A stretch of DNA of 64,000 nucleotides from Aminobacter niigataensis (GCF_014200015.1 NZ_JACHOT010000002.1:372001-436000), one strand, 5' to 3'; positions 35,555-48,577 are shown, numbered from the stretch's first letter. Notes: generated from the letters alone by a model not told the origin. Numbers and translations: made by a program.

Positions 35555-36631
35555 ATGACCACGAGACCGCGCATTGCAGTTCTCTTCGGCGGACGTTCCG
35601 CCGAACACGACGTTTCCATCATGTCCGCAAGCAATGTGGTCAAGGCGATCGACGCCTCCAGATATGAGGTCGTGCCGATCGGCGTCAGCCGCCAGGGCAA
35701 GTGGCTGCTGGCCGAACTCGACCGCGACGGCGCGCTGCCCAAGGCCGTGCCCGAGCGTGGCACCGAGGTGAGCCTTTTGCCCGGCGGCAAGGGCCGGCTG
35801 GTTGCCGTTCCCGAAGGCGAGGCGCCGTTCGAGTTGCCCAGCATCGACGTGCTGTTTCCGGTGTTGCACGGCCCGTTCGGCGAGGATGGAACGGTGCAGG
35901 GCCTGGCCGAAGTCGCCGGCGTGCCTTATGTCGGCTGCGGCGTGCTCGGATCCGCCAACGCGATGGACAAGGACGCGGCCAAGCGGCTGCTGAAGGAGGC
36001 CGGCGTACCGGTGGCGCGGGGAATTGCCGTGCATGCCGGAGAGCAGCCGGAATTCGACGCGGTGGCCGCCGCACTTGGCCTGCCGGTTTTCGTCAAGCCG
36101 GCACGCCAGGGTTCGTCTGTCGGCGTCAGCAAGGCAGGTACCGCCGAGCAGTTGAAGGCGGCTTTGGACGAAGCGTTCAAGCACGACCGCAAGGTGCTGA
36201 TCGAGGAGTTCGTCGACGGCCGCGAGATCGAGTTCGGTGTGCTTGAAAACCTCGACGGTTCGCTGACCGTTTCGCTGCCGGGCGAGATCGCGCCAGCCGC
36301 CAGCCACGGTTTCTATACCTATGAGGCAAAGTACATCGATGCCGACGGCGCGGCCTTGCGCATACCGGCTGAGCTTCCCGAAGCAGCGACGCGGCAGCTT
36401 CAGGACATGTCGCGAAAAGGGTTTCTCGCGCTCGGCTGCGAGGGCATGGCCCGGGTCGACTTCTTCGTCCGCGCCGACGGCTCGGCGCTGATCAACGAGA
36501 TCAACACCATCCCCGGCTTCACCAACATCAGCATGTACCCCAAGACGCTCGGAGCCAGCGGCATTGCCTATCCCGACCTCGTCGGCCGGCTGATCGAGCA
36601 TGCCATCGACCGCGCCAGACGCCAGGCGTGA
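35555..36631 (+). CDS. ddl: D-alanine--D-alanine ligase
   Basis: 358 residues. MTTRPRIAVLFGGRSAEHDVS is the normal opening (cut here to LFGGRSAEHDVS); HGPFGEDGTVQGL, KPARQGSSVGVS and NEINTIPGFT are the three ATP-grasp ligase signatures. It makes D-Ala-D-Ala for peptidoglycan. It stands apart from the cell-wall/division cluster, so it may be a second (ddlA-type) copy. It ends at a strong terminator shared with the converging gene. Confidence 0.96.
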   Translation: MTTRPRIAVLFGGRSAEHDVSIMSASNVVKAIDASRYEVVPIGVSRQGKWLLAELDRDGALPKAVPERGTEVSLLPGGKGRLVAVPEGEAPFELPSIDVLFPVLHGPFGEDGTVQGLAEVAGVPYVGCGVLGSANAMDKDAAKRLLKEAGVPVARGIAVHAGEQPEFDAVAAALGLPVFVKPARQGSSVGVSKAGTAEQLKAALDEAFKHDRKVLIEEFVDGREIEFGVLENLDGSLTVSLPGEIAPAASHGFYTYEAKYIDADGAALRIPAELPEAATRQLQDMSRKGFLALGCEGMARVDFFVRADGSALINEINTIPGFTNISMYPKTLGASGIAYPDLVGRLIEHAIDRARRQA

Positions 36632-36674
36632 TTGCGGGCCGACCGGGAGGATGATCCTCCGGCTGGCCCCGCAA
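36632..36674. terminator. Bidirectional terminator between ddl and the DUF1772 gene
   Basis: TTGCGGGCC-GA-CCGGGAGGAT and ATCCTCCGG-CT-GGCCCCGCAA fold into a long stem with one internal mismatch and almost no loop. It serves two converging genes. Confidence 0.8.
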
Positions 36675-36676
36675 AT

Positions 36677-37168
36677 TCATCCGCGGGCGGCCGAGAAGGC
36701 CATGGCAAAGGACGCCAGCGAGGCCAGGCAGGCGACCGTGCGGACGTGGTTCCACGGCAGCCATTCGGCGAGATAGCGCGCCCATAGCGCAGCACCCTCG
36801 GCGCTAGCCGGGTCGGTAGCGGCGAGTGCGTCGTTGAGCGGCACGTTGAAGACCATCGTCACCAGGAAGCAGCCCAGGAGATAGGCGAGGCTGCCAGCGA
36901 GCAACCAGGCCGAACCGGCCTCGCTCCAGCCGAGGACCGCCTTGGCGGCAAGCGCCAGCGATATCGCCACCATACCCATGAACACCGTCATGAAAAACGG
37001 GTTGATGATGGTGAGGTTGACCTGTTGCATGGCGGCAATGCCATGGGCGGCGGGCAGCCGCGCCAGCGATGCCATGATGGTGTTCGAGAAAATGAAGAAC
37101 AGGCCGGCGGCGATGCCGCTGCCGAGCACGGCGGCGAAGGTGAGCGCCGAAAACAGCATGCCGGTCAT
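36677..37168 (-). CDS. DUF1772 (anthrone oxygenase-like) membrane protein
   Basis: 163 residues with four membrane segments and the family motifs FFIFSNTIMASLARLP, MQQVNLTIINPFF and FNVPLNDALA. Overlaps the stop of the NmrA-like gene by 4 bases, so translated with it. DUF1772 genes often sit with such oxidoreductase genes under TetR control, as here. Function otherwise unknown. Confidence 0.9.
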   Translation of the reverse strand: MTGMLFSALTFAAVLGSGIAAGLFFIFSNTIMASLARLPAAHGIAAMQQVNLTIINPFFMTVFMGMVAISLALAAKAVLGWSEAGSAWLLAGSLAYLLGCFLVTMVFNVPLNDALAATDPASAEGAALWARYLAEWLPWNHVRTVACLASLASFAMAFSAARG

Positions 37169-38010
37169 TTCGCGCCTCCCCAGATACCGGTTGCTGCGAC
37201 CGCGCTGGCATAGTCGCGGAAATCGCGCGCCGGGCGGCCAAGCGCCCGCTCGACGCCATCGGTAAGATATTCGTTGCGGCCATCCAGCACTTCGGTGAAC
37301 AGCATCATCAGGAGATCGATGAGACCCTGGGGCAATTGCTGTTCGGCAAGGCGTGCAGCGAACTGCTCGGTGGTCAGCTCGACGAAACGGATTTCGCGGC
37401 CGGCCGCCTCGGCAATGTCTGCAACGGCCTCGGCAAAGGTCATGAAGCGCGGGCCGGTGAGTTCGTAAAACTGGCCGATATGGCGGTTGTCGGTGAAGGC
37501 AGCGACGGCCGCATCTGCGATGTCGTCGGCATCAACGAAGGGTTCACGGACTGCCCCCACCGGCAAGGCCACCTCGCCCGCCAGCACCGCATCGAGCATG
37601 AAACTCTCACTGAAATTCTGCATGAACCAGCTGCAGCGCAGGATCGTCCATTCGGCGCCGGACTGCTTGACCATTTCCTCCGCCCGCTGTGCCTCGGGCT
37701 CGCCGCGGCCGGACAGGAGTACGAGGCGCTTGACCCCCATGGCGACGGCAAGCTCGGCGAACGTGCCAACAGCCTCTGAGGCTCCCGGCGCCGCGAGGTC
37801 GGGATAGTAGGACACGTAGACCGCGCCGACGCCCTCGAGCGCGCCGGCCCAGGTGGCGCGGTTTTCCCAATCGAAGGACGGAGTACTGCCACGCGAACCG
37901 ATGCGGACGGGCAGGTCGCGCGCGACAAGCTGTTCTGCGATGCGGCGGCCGGTCTTGCCGGTGCCGCCAAGGATCAGAATGGGCTTCATGCTTTGCTGGG
38001 TTACAGTCAT
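37165..38010 (-). CDS. NmrA-like NAD(P)-binding protein (atypical SDR)
   Basis: 281 residues from ATG 38010, with AAGGAGG upstream; the frame to 38037 is unneeded. The dinucleotide-binding motif is LILGGTGKTGRRIAEQL at residues 10-26. The lack of a clear YxxxK and the AEWTILRCSWFMQNFSE segment place it with NmrA/NAD(P)H azoreductase-like proteins. Operon with the DUF1772 gene; divergent from the TetR gene with two palindromes between. Confidence 0.9.
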   Translation of the reverse strand: MTVTQQSMKPILILGGTGKTGRRIAEQLVARDLPVRIGSRGSTPSFDWENRATWAGALEGVGAVYVSYYPDLAAPGASEAVGTFAELAVAMGVKRLVLLSGRGEPEAQRAEEMVKQSGAEWTILRCSWFMQNFSESFMLDAVLAGEVALPVGAVREPFVDADDIADAAVAAFTDNRHIGQFYELTGPRFMTFAEAVADIAEAAGREIRFVELTTEQFAARLAEQQLPQGLIDLLMMLFTEVLDGRNEYLTDGVERALGRPARDFRDYASAVAATGIWGGAK

Positions 38011-38030
38011 TTTGGCCTCCTTCTCTAACG

Positions 38031-38058
38031 TGAGCAATGCTCACATTTGCAAATGTGA
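38031..38058. promoter_or_regulatory. Overlapping palindromes, TetR operator candidate
   Basis: GTGAGCAATGCTCAC (38031-38045) and CACATTTGCAAATGTG (38043-38058) are both perfect palindromes sharing three bases. They lie in the 98-bp gap between the divergent NmrA-like and TetR genes. Two dimers could bind side by side, as TetR proteins do. Confidence 0.75.
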
Positions 38059-38108
38059 TAAACCCTCATATTATGGAGGTCAAGCGGATTCGTTGCGGGC
38101 AAAAGAAC

Positions 38109-38735
38109 ATGGAAGCGATTGAGGACAACTCAGGCCAGGCCCTGCGGCGCGCGCCGAGCCAGAAGCGCAGCCAGGAGCGCGTCGAGCGCATGCTGCAAGC
38201 GGCACGCGCGCTGATCTCGGAAGGCGGCAGCGACGCCATGCGGATGGGGGAAGTGGCCGAACGCGCCAGCGTATCGATCGGCTCGCTTTACCAGTATTTT
38301 CCCGACAAGGGCGCAATCATCCGCACCCTGGCCGAACGCTACAACGCCGAAGGCCGCGCCTGCATCGCCGACGGCCTTGCCGGAGTGCGCGACATGAAGG
38401 GCCTGATCGAAGCATTCGGCGGGCTGATCGACGTCTATTACGGCATCTTCCTGGCCGAGCCGGTGATGCGCGACATCTGGTCGGGAACACAGGCCGACAA
38501 GGCGCTACGCGACATCGACATGCGCGACTCCAGGGCCAATGGCGCGCTTCTGGCCGAGGCGTGGCGGCGCGTCGCGCCCGCCGTCGATGCGGCCGAAATC
38601 GAGCGCAAGGCGTTCCTGATCATGTCGCTGGGGGAATCGGCGATGCGGCTCGCCATATCTGTCGAACGCGCCGAAGGCGATCTGCTGGTGGCCGACTACA
38701 AAACGATGGCACTGAGGGAGATCGCGGCGCTGTAG
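38109..38735 (+). CDS. TetR family transcriptional regulator
   Basis: 208 residues from ATG 38109 (MEAIEDNSGQALRR); the longest frame starts inside the operator and is not used. The TetR helix-turn-helix is GEVAERASVSIGSLYQYFPDK at about residues 41-61 (cut: SVSIGSLYQYFPDK). The rest is the helical ligand domain. Probably autoregulated and represses the divergent oxidoreductase operon. Followed by a repeat pair. Confidence 0.93.
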   Translation: MEAIEDNSGQALRRAPSQKRSQERVERMLQAARALISEGGSDAMRMGEVAERASVSIGSLYQYFPDKGAIIRTLAERYNAEGRACIADGLAGVRDMKGLIEAFGGLIDVYYGIFLAEPVMRDIWSGTQADKALRDIDMRDSRANGALLAEAWRRVAPAVDAAEIERKAFLIMSLGESAMRLAISVERAEGDLLVADYKTMALREIAAL

Positions 38736-38740
38736 ACGAG

Positions 38741-38862
38741 GTTCCCCTCCCCCTTGTGGGGAGGGGTACGGGTTGGGGGTAGTTCGCGCTCACCAATTCA
38801 GCCGGCAGACCGAGAAGAGGTGACATACCCCACCCTTTATACCTCCCCACAAGGGGGAGGGA
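38741..38862. repeat. Inverted pair of REP-like units (second site)
   Basis: Arms at 38741-38782 and 38824-38862 carry the same CTCCCCCTTGTGGGGAGG palindrome as at 23459-23603. The orientation of the arms relative to each other is reversed, so the two sites are head-to-head and tail-to-tail versions of the same unit. It sits between the TetR gene and the rpmE terminator. Confidence 0.82.
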
Positions 38863-38908
38863 GGGCGTCGACGCCGTGCCCGTCTTCATGCGCCTGCTGA
38901 CTTGCACA

Positions 38909-38937
38909 ACAAAAAAACCCGCCACGAGGGCGGGTTC
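38909..38937 (-). terminator. Rho-independent terminator of rpmE
   Basis: On the minus strand AACCCGCC-CTCG-TGGCGGGTT-type pairing is followed by TTTTTTTG. It lies 25 bases after the rpmE stop. Confidence 0.92.
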
Positions 38938-38962
38938 TTGATAGCCGGCGATACAGGTCGGC

Positions 38963-39184
38963 TTAGATGCCGAGGCCTTCGTAGCGCTTCTTGAACTTCG
39001 ACAGACGACCGCCGCGGTCGAGCAGGTTGTGCTGGCCGCCGGTCCAGGCCGGGTGCGTGGTAGGATCGATATCGAGGTTCATCGTATCGCCTTCCTTGCC
39101 CCAGGTGGAGCGGGTCATGTATTCGGTGCCATTGGTCATGACGATCTTGATGGCGTGGTAGTCGGGATGGATATCGGCTTTCAT
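38963..39184 (-). CDS. rpmE: 50S ribosomal protein L31
   Basis: 73 residues from ATG 39184 ([19 protein letters not shown]); the frame extends to 39277, but the extra residues are not conserved. The family phrases HPAWTGG and [12 protein letters not shown] are present. The zinc CxxC pair is missing (the C-minus form common in alphaproteobacteria). Monocistronic with a clear terminator. Confidence 0.97.
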   Translation of the reverse strand: MKADIHPDYHAIKIVMTNGTEYMTRSTWGKEGDTMNLDIDPTTHPAWTGGQHNLLDRGGRLSKFKKRYEGLGI

Positions 39185-39372
39185 CGCTCTGTTCCTGCTG
39201 TCGCGGCGCGGCTTGCGCAGGTATCCTGCGGCGATGCGCCTCTTTCGAAAATTCGAAGCCACGGCTAGATAGGCCAAGGCTTCAGAAACGGTCGGCGTGC
39301 CTATACATCAGCCGATTTCGAATCACAAGGCCGCGCAGCCGGCAAATGGGCCGCGGCCGAGAGGGAAACATC

Positions 39373-41178
<1,806 letters not shown>

Positions 41179-41223
41179 TTCGGAAGCCCTTGGCGCTTCG
41201 CTCGTTCGCCGCGGAATAACGCC

Positions 41224-41913
41224 TCACAGGAAGGTCGCAATCTCCGACAATGGCCGCTTGTCCATTGCATGGGCCGGGATGGTGGCGCCTTCCTTGGGGT
41301 AGCCGACGACCATCAGGATGTAGGGCTTGTCGTGCGGATCGCGGCCGCAGATATGGTTGAGGAAACTCATCGGGTTGGGCGTGTGCGTGAGCGTGGCAAG
41401 CCCGGCACGGTGGAGTGCGGCGATCAGGAAGCCGGTGGCGATGCTGACCGATTCCGGCACGTAGTAGTTCTTGCGCGTGACGCCGTCGGCCGATCGGCTC
41501 CTGCGCTCTCCGAAGATGCAGATCAGCCACGGCGCCTCTTCCAGAAACGGCTTGGAGGCATCGGTGCCGAGCGGCGCCAGCGCCTTGAGCCACTCCTCGC
41601 CGGCGCGGCCTTCATAGAAAGCGCGCTCCTCGACCTCGGCCGCCTCGCGGATCTGGCGCTTGATCTCGGCATCGCCGATGACGGCGAAATGCCAGGGCTG
41701 GTGGTTGGCGCCATTGGGCGCGGTACCGGCCGCCATGATGCAGGTTTCAATGATGTCGCGCGGCACCGGCCGCGTCGAGAAATCCCGCACGGTGTGGCGT
41801 GTACGGATCTCGTCGTAGAACGCCTGGGCTCCGGCGCGCATCTCCTCGATCGGCTTCTCTTCGAAGTCGGGCAGCGGAACGGTGCGGTAGCTGTGGGCGG
41901 ACTGAACGGTCAT
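41224..41913 (-). CDS. Nitroreductase family protein
   Basis: 229 residues. FMN-binding signs are [34 protein letters not shown] and the C-terminal [11 protein letters not shown]. Members reduce nitro groups, quinones or flavins with NAD(P)H as homodimers; this length and layout also fit BluB/iodotyrosine deiodinase-like members. Probably monocistronic; converges on the ABC exporter gene. Confidence 0.92.
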   Translation of the reverse strand: MTVQSAHSYRTVPLPDFEEKPIEEMRAGAQAFYDEIRTRHTVRDFSTRPVPRDIIETCIMAAGTAPNGANHQPWHFAVIGDAEIKRQIREAAEVEERAFYEGRAGEEWLKALAPLGTDASKPFLEEAPWLICIFGERRSRSADGVTRKNYYVPESVSIATGFLIAALHRAGLATLTHTPNPMSFLNHICGRDPHDKPYILMVVGYPKEGATIPAHAMDKRPLSEIATFL

Positions 41914-42008
41914 CGGGATGTTCTCATTGCTTGATCGTGTCGGTGGACATTCGGGAAAATGGCTGGTGTCGTCAATGGACCGTACCGTGCCAGCTTTTGG
42001 CGAAAGGC

Positions 42009-43664
42009 TCAGCCTCGAGCGACATGCCTTCCCGCATTCCTGCCTGAGAAAATGCAGCCGCCGAGGAAGGTGCCTTCCAGAGCATTGTAGCCGTGGTAGC
42101 CGCCGCCGCCGAAGCCGGCGACCTCGCCCGCAGCGTAAAGACCCGGAACGGGTTCGCCCGAGGCGTCGAGCACCTGGCCATCCAGATTGGTGTGCAGGCC
42201 GCCCAGCGTCTTGCGTGTCAGCATGTTGAGCCGCACGGCGATCAGCGGGCCGTTTGCAGGGTCGAGGATCTTGTGCGGCTTGGCCGTGCGCACCAGCCGG
42301 TCGCCAAGATATTTCCGCGCCCCATGGATGGCGGTGACCTGGGCGTCTTTGCAGAACGGATTGTCGATCTCGCGGTCGCGCGCCGCGATCTGGGCGTGGA
42401 GGCGGTCATGGTCGATCAGGCTGTTCCCGGCAAGCGCGTTCATGCCGGCAACGAGATCACGCAGGTTGTCGCGCACGACGAAATCCTCGCCATGCTGTTT
42501 GAAGGCTTCGACCGACGGCGGTGCGCCCTTGGCCCGGCGGCTCTTCAGCACCTCGATCCAGCGCCCGGAGGTCAAGTCAGGATTCTGCTCGGAGCCTGAC
42601 AGCGCGAACTCCTTCTTGATGATCTTCTGGGTCAGGACGAACCATGAGTATTCGTGGCCGGTGGACAGGATGCGCCTGAGCGTGCCCAGCGTGTCGAAGC
42701 CGGGCAGGAACGGCGCCTCGAGCCGCTCGCCAAGCGCATCGAACCACATCGACGACGGCCCGGGCAGGATGCGGATGCCGTGGTTCGGCCAGATCGGGTT
42801 CCAGTTGGTCACACCCTCGGTGTAGTGCCACATGCGGTCACGGTTGATGACGGTGCCGCCGGCGGCTTCCGTGATGGCGATCATGCGGCCGTCGACGTGA
42901 TGCGGCACGCCGGCCACCATCTTCTTCGGCGCAGGGCCGAGGCGCTCGGCGGGCCATGCCTTGCGCACGAGCTCATGATCGCCGCCGATGCCGCCTGATG
43001 TGACAATCACTGCGCCCGCGTGGAACTCGAACGCGCCGGCCACCGTGCGGCCGGATTGCCGGCCGCGGTCGACGGTGGAGGGTTCCAGGATTTCGCCGGA
43101 AACGCCGCTGACGGCCCCGCCCGTCTTGATGAGACGGCTCGCCCGGTGCCGGAACTTGAGCGCGATTCGGCCGGCGGCCGCGTGCTCGCGGACGCGGCGC
43201 AAAAATGGCGCCAGTACGCCAGGCCCGGTGCCCCAGGTGACATGGAAGCGCGGCACCGAATTGCCGTGGCCGTGGGCTGCCGCGCCGCCACGCTCGGCCC
43301 AGCCGACGACCGGAAACCAGCGCATGCCCTGCGCATGCAGCCAGGGCCGCATCTCGCCGGCCGCGAAATCGATGAAGGCTTCGGCCACCCTGCGCGGCCA
43401 GTGGTCTTCGGGTCGGTCGAACTGCGCCGAACCCAGCCAGTCCTGCAAGGCGAGTTCGCGGCTGTCCTTGATCCGCATCCAGCGCTGCTCGGGGCTGTCG
43501 ACGAAAAACAGGCCACCGAGCGACCAGAACGCCTGGCCGCCGAGCGAGTTCTCGCCTTCCTGCTCGAGGATGATGACGCGCTTGCCGGCGTCGGCGAGTT
43601 CGGCCGCGGCGACAAGGCCGGCCAGCCCGCCGCCTATGACGATCGCATCCGCATGATCCGCCAC
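42009..43664 (-). CDS. FAD-dependent dehydrogenase, 3-ketosteroid dehydrogenase-like
   Basis: 551 residues from GTG 43664, with GGGAGG five bases upstream; the longer frame to 43724 lacks such support. FAD-binding motif [20 protein letters not shown] is at residues 8-27 (dinucleotide fold). The C-terminal [30 protein letters not shown] is typical of FAD-binding dehydrogenases in the fumarate reductase/KstD group. Probably oxidises or dehydrogenates an unknown substrate. Confidence 0.9.
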   Translation of the reverse strand: MADHADAIVIGGGLAGLVAAAELADAGKRVIILEQEGENSLGGQAFWSLGGLFFVDSPEQRWMRIKDSRELALQDWLGSAQFDRPEDHWPRRVAEAFIDFAAGEMRPWLHAQGMRWFPVVGWAERGGAAAHGHGNSVPRFHVTWGTGPGVLAPFLRRVREHAAAGRIALKFRHRASRLIKTGGAVSGVSGEILEPSTVDRGRQSGRTVAGAFEFHAGAVIVTSGGIGGDHELVRKAWPAERLGPAPKKMVAGVPHHVDGRMIAITEAAGGTVINRDRMWHYTEGVTNWNPIWPNHGIRILPGPSSMWFDALGERLEAPFLPGFDTLGTLRRILSTGHEYSWFVLTQKIIKKEFALSGSEQNPDLTSGRWIEVLKSRRAKGAPPSVEAFKQHGEDFVVRDNLRDLVAGMNALAGNSLIDHDRLHAQIAARDREIDNPFCKDAQVTAIHGARKYLGDRLVRTAKPHKILDPANGPLIAVRLNMLTRKTLGGLHTNLDGQVLDASGEPVPGLYAAGEVAGFGGGGYHGYNALEGTFLGGCIFSGRNAGRHVARG

Positions 43665-43765
43665 CTGCCCCTCCCAAGGTCTTTGGTGTTGCGGGGAGTT
43701 TCGGGCAATGATTTTCAGGATCAAGCAGAAAGTCGCGGCGCAGATGTTCCGCTGCGGCAGATGAA

Positions 43766-43791
43766 AGGCCTCCGTGTCAAAGCGGAGGCCT
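43766..43791 (-). terminator. Terminator of the M32 carboxypeptidase gene
   Basis: AGGCCTCCG and CGGAGGCCT form a perfect 9-bp stem with an 8-base loop; on the minus strand it is followed by TTTCAT. It lies 15 bases after the gene's stop. Confidence 0.75.
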
Positions 43792-43806
43792 GATGAAGCA
43801 GAGATA

Positions 43807-45291
<1,485 letters not shown>

Positions 45292-45428
45292 GGCTCTTCC
45301 TCTGTCTCAAAATCGCGGCGAGAGGATACCAAAGCGCGCGCATTCGCAAGACTGTTCGGCTGGTCCACCACTTGCCGGTGCGGCAGCCGGCATGCTCAAG
45401 TCATCCCGGAGATCGAAGGGGGACGGCT

Positions 45429-45782
45429 ATGCTTGCGAACATCCTGGTCGGGCTGGTGGCCTTGATCCACCTCTACATCGTCTATCTCGAAATGGTGCTG
45501 TGGGACACGCCGCGCGGCCACAAGGCGTTCGGCCTGAAGCCCGATTTCGCCACGGCCTCCAAGGTGTTGGCCGCCAACCAGGGGCTCTACAACGGATTTC
45601 TCGCCGCAGGCCTGATCTGGGGCCTGTGGCTGGGCGAGGCAGGCTTCCAGGTGAAGATATTCTTCCTGCTCTGCATCGCCATCGCCGGCCTTTATGGCGC
45701 GGCCACCGTCAGCCGCAAGATCCTCTACATCCAGACCGTGCCGGCCGTGCTGGCTCTCGCCGCCCTCTGGATCGGCTGGTAG
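45429..45782 (+). CDS. DUF1304 family membrane protein
   Basis: 117 residues from ATG 45429 (MLANILVGLVALIHLYIVY), with AGGGGGAC upstream; the longer frames overlap the promoter of the M32 gene. Four membrane segments. The family motifs EMVLWDTPRGHKAFG and NQGLYNGFLAAGL are clear. Function unknown; divergent from the carboxypeptidase gene. Confidence 0.9.
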   Translation: MLANILVGLVALIHLYIVYLEMVLWDTPRGHKAFGLKPDFATASKVLAANQGLYNGFLAAGLIWGLWLGEAGFQVKIFFLLCIAIAGLYGAATVSRKILYIQTVPAVLALAALWIGW

Positions 45783-45795
45783 CCTGACGCCAAAA

Positions 45796-45825
45796 AGGCG
45801 CCCCCAGCTTGCACCGAAGGCGCCT
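45796..45825 (-). terminator. Terminator of the 45845-46246 gene
   Basis: AGGCGCC and GGCGCCT pair around a 16-base loop; on the minus strand the stem ends in TTTTTGGCG. Confidence 0.7.
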
Positions 45826-45844
45826 GACAAGGACTGTAACGAGA

Positions 45845-46246
45845 CTAGCCGCGGAAGGCGTCGTGGCCAACCTGATCGTCCAGGCCTGAGATCCGCGCCA
45901 TCAGCTGGTGGTATTCGCCTGCCGGGATCATGCCGCCGTCGCGCACTGAGTCGGCAACCGCCGCCTTGCGGATCGTTGCCGCCTGCGCTTCCAGCCCGCG
46001 TGCCTCTGTCGGCGTGATCAGCTTGAGGTGCTGGTCGGACTGGATGCGCGCATCAGCGTCGCGAAGATCGTTGAGCACGGCGCTCAGCTGTCCGCCAGTG
46101 ACATAGGTCGTGGGCGGAGGTGCGTCGCTGTCGTCATGGTCCGACGAACGGAAATGCGGCTCGTGCATGGGTGCCGCGAAGGCGATGCCGAGAGGAGCCG
46201 AGACGAGGAATGCGGCAAGCGCCGCCTTGAGGGTCAAAGAGCGCAT
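45845..46246 (-). CDS. Small exported hypothetical protein
   Basis: 133 residues with a signal peptide ending at FAA-like GIAFAAPMHEP. The mature part begins with a His/Asp-rich stretch (HFRSSDHDDSDAPPP) and continues as a charged, helical domain (LSAVLNDLRDADARI, LEAQAATIRKAA). No family recognised. Periplasmic by the signal. The 280 bases upstream (46247-46525) carry no supported gene. Confidence 0.65.
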   Translation of the reverse strand: MRSLTLKAALAAFLVSAPLGIAFAAPMHEPHFRSSDHDDSDAPPPTTYVTGGQLSAVLNDLRDADARIQSDQHLKLITPTEARGLEAQAATIRKAAVADSVRDGGMIPAGEYHQLMARISGLDDQVGHDAFRG

Positions 46247-46525
46247 GATTGCGTCTCCCGAACTTGCGGGTCGCGTTACAACTGGCGTCCCGTCGATCGC
46301 AGCCCGTCAAGTTCCGTCGTGTCGCGGCGGGAGGTCGTCGCCGGCGGTTCCCGGACTGCATCTGGAGTCTAGGTTCGCGCAGCCGGGAAGCCCAATTAAG
46401 AAAAGATAATCTTGGCCGCCACAATCGCGCTGCCAATGCCGCACCACCGCCGCGGATGAGGCAGGCTTCTCGCACACGAAATATTGAGACCGGGTTCGCC
46501 CGGTTCCGTTGTTGCGGGTGCCGCC

Positions 46526-47557
46526 CTATCGCTCGGTGAGCTTGAGTTCGATGCGTCGGTTCCTGGAGCGCGCCTCATCGGTGCCGCTTTCGTCCAGCGG
46601 CTGGAACTCGCCGAAGCCGGCCGCGACCAGTCGGTTGGCCGGCACGCCATTTTCGATCAGGAATTTCACCACCGAGGTCGAGCGCGCCGACGAAAGCTCC
46701 CAGTTATCGCGATAGCGGCCGGTGCCCGACAGCGGGATGTTGTCGGTGTGGCCGTCGACGCGCAGCACCCAGTTGATCTCCGGTGGGATTTCCTTCTGCA
46801 GTTCGAGGATGGCATCGGCCAGCTTCTTCATCTCGCCCTGGCCTGCCTCGTTGATCTGCTCGGAGCCCGTCGGGAACAGCACTTCCGACTGGAACACGAA
46901 ACGGTCGCCGACGATGCGGATGTTTTCGCGGTCGGACAGGATCTCGCGCAGGCGGCCGAAGAAGTCGGAGCGGTAGCGGTTGAGTTCCTGCACACGCTGG
47001 GCCAGCGCCACGTTCAGGCGGCGGCCAAGATCAGCGATCTTGGTGTTGGATTCCTTGTCACGGGTCTCTGAAGCGTTGAGCGCCTCTTCGAGGGCACCGA
47101 TTTGCCGGCGCAGGGCGGCGATCTGCTGGTTGAGCAGCTCGACCTGGCTGAGTGCGCGCTGGCTGATCTGGCGTTCGCTGTCGAGTTCGCCGGTCAGCGA
47201 ACCGATCCGCGCCGTAGCCTCGGCGCCGGCACCGGATCCCTGGGACAACAACTGTTCGAGCCGGCTCTTTTCGCTCTCCGCAGCCGACAGCGATGCCTGA
47301 AGGTTGGCGAGCGCGTCCTCGACGTCCTGCGAATTGGACTTTTCGAGCGCGAGCAGCTGCGTCAGCTCGTTGATCTGCGAATTGAGCCGGGTCAGCACCT
47401 CGTCCTTGCCGGAGATTTCGCGGCTGAGCAGGAACTGCGCCAGCACGAACACCGAGAGCAGGAACATGATGGCCAGAAGCAGCGTCGACAGCGCATCGAC
47501 GAAACCCGGCCAATAGTCGATGCGACGGTCGCCCCGCCGCCCACGCGCAAGAGCCAC
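46526..47557 (-). CDS. MotB/OmpA-type peptidoglycan-binding protein with coiled coil
   Basis: 343 residues. One membrane segment near residues 22-45 (FVDALSTLLLAIMFLLSVFVLAQ, cut: LSTLLLAIMFLLSV). Residues 50-185 form a long coiled coil. The C-terminal OmpA domain has DGHTDNIP and ARSTSVVKFLIENGVPANRL. It starts with GTG directly after the stop of the MotA-like gene (TAAGTG), so translation is coupled. The pair resembles non-flagellar MotA/MotB-type proton-channel complexes anchored to the wall; the job is not known. Confidence 0.87.
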   Translation of the reverse strand: MALARGRRGDRRIDYWPGFVDALSTLLLAIMFLLSVFVLAQFLLSREISGKDEVLTRLNSQINELTQLLALEKSNSQDVEDALANLQASLSAAESEKSRLEQLLSQGSGAGAEATARIGSLTGELDSERQISQRALSQVELLNQQIAALRRQIGALEEALNASETRDKESNTKIADLGRRLNVALAQRVQELNRYRSDFFGRLREILSDRENIRIVGDRFVFQSEVLFPTGSEQINEAGQGEMKKLADAILELQKEIPPEINWVLRVDGHTDNIPLSGTGRYRDNWELSSARSTSVVKFLIENGVPANRLVAAGFGEFQPLDESGTDEARSRNRRIELKLTER

Positions 47558-48577
47558 TTAGTGGACTCCCTCTTTCTTGAGGGCGTCGGCGATCTTTTCG
47601 AGCGTGCTGCGCATCGCCTTCTGCTCATCGGATTGCGCCTCGACCCAGTCGCGCATGATCTGCTGTTCGCTGCGCATGTTCTTGACGAGGCCCGAAATCC
47701 CGTCGGCGAGGCTGGCCATGGCAGCGGCGATGCGTGGGTTCGACCCGCCCTGCTCCTGCATGTTGCGCAAACGCTCGCTGAGCGCCCGGATCTCGTCCGT
47801 CGAGCCGTTCTTGGCATCGGCGACGACGATGTCGGAGGAGAGGTCGGCAACTGTCGAGAGCCAGTTTTCCAGCTCGGTGTAGAAACGCGTCTGGGCGCGA
47901 CCGGCCTGGAGATCGAGGAACCCCAGCACCAGCGAGCCGGACAAGCCGAACAGCGACGACGAGAACGCGGTGCCCATGCCTTGCAGCGGCGCGGCGAGCC
48001 CCGCCTTCAGCGCTTCGAGCACCGCGGCGGCATCGCCTGTGCCGGGATCGAGCGACTGGATAGTGTCGCCGATCGAACCGATGGTCTCGAGCAGGCCCCA
48101 GAACGTGCCGAGCAGGCCGAGAAAGACGAGCAGGCCGACGAGATAGCGCGAGACGTCGCGGCTTTCGTCGAGGCGGGTGGCGATCGAATCGAGCATCGTC
48201 CGCATCGAACTGGTCGAGAACGCCATCGACGACGAACGGCCGAGCATCGCCTTCATCGGCGCCAGCAGCACCGGTTCGTTGACTTCCGAGCCGGCCCGGA
48301 ACGAGTTGATCCAGCGTACTTCACGAAACAGGCGGCCGACCTGGACGAAGGCAAGGCCGATGCCGACCACAAGCACGCCGATGATCAGCCCGTTGAGGCC
48401 GGGATTGGTGACGAAGGCGTTGGAAATCTGCCGTGTCAGGATTGCCGCTATGAAGGCGACGATCGCCAGGAAGATCATCATCGTCAGCAGGAACACCTGC
48501 GGACTGGACAGGCGATGCGGATCGTAGTTGAGCACATCGGAGCCCCTGCCTACTCCGAGAGATTTCAAGAATGACAT
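47558..48577 (-). CDS. MotA/TolQ/ExbB-family proton channel protein
   Basis: 339 residues with three or four membrane segments: two near residues 25-90, then the conserved pair near 140-235 (LVGLLVFLGLLGTFWGLLETIG is the family's core helix, cut: LLVFLGLLGTFWGL; then GMGTAFSSSLFGLSGSLVLG). The C-terminal 100 residues are a cytosolic helical extension. It is first in an operon with the OmpA-type coiled-coil protein, making a stator-like pair. Confidence 0.87.
   Translation of the reverse strand: MSFLKSLGVGRGSDVLNYDPHRLSSPQVFLLTMMIFLAIVAFIAAILTRQISNAFVTNPGLNGLIIGVLVVGIGLAFVQVGRLFREVRWINSFRAGSEVNEPVLLAPMKAMLGRSSSMAFSTSSMRTMLDSIATRLDESRDVSRYLVGLLVFLGLLGTFWGLLETIGSIGDTIQSLDPGTGDAAAVLEALKAGLAAPLQGMGTAFSSSLFGLSGSLVLGFLDLQAGRAQTRFYTELENWLSTVADLSSDIVVADAKNGSTDEIRALSERLRNMQEQGGSNPRIAAAMASLADGISGLVKNMRSEQQIMRDWVEAQSDEQKAMRSTLEKIADALKKEGVH

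Noticed and set aside
35078-36601. 507-residue minus-strand frame opposite ddl
   Set aside because: It runs antiparallel to SelW and ddl, both with clear family motifs; no motif in this frame.
47102-48574. 490-residue plus-strand frame
   Set aside because: Antisense to the MotA/OmpA-like pair; composition typical of a shadow.
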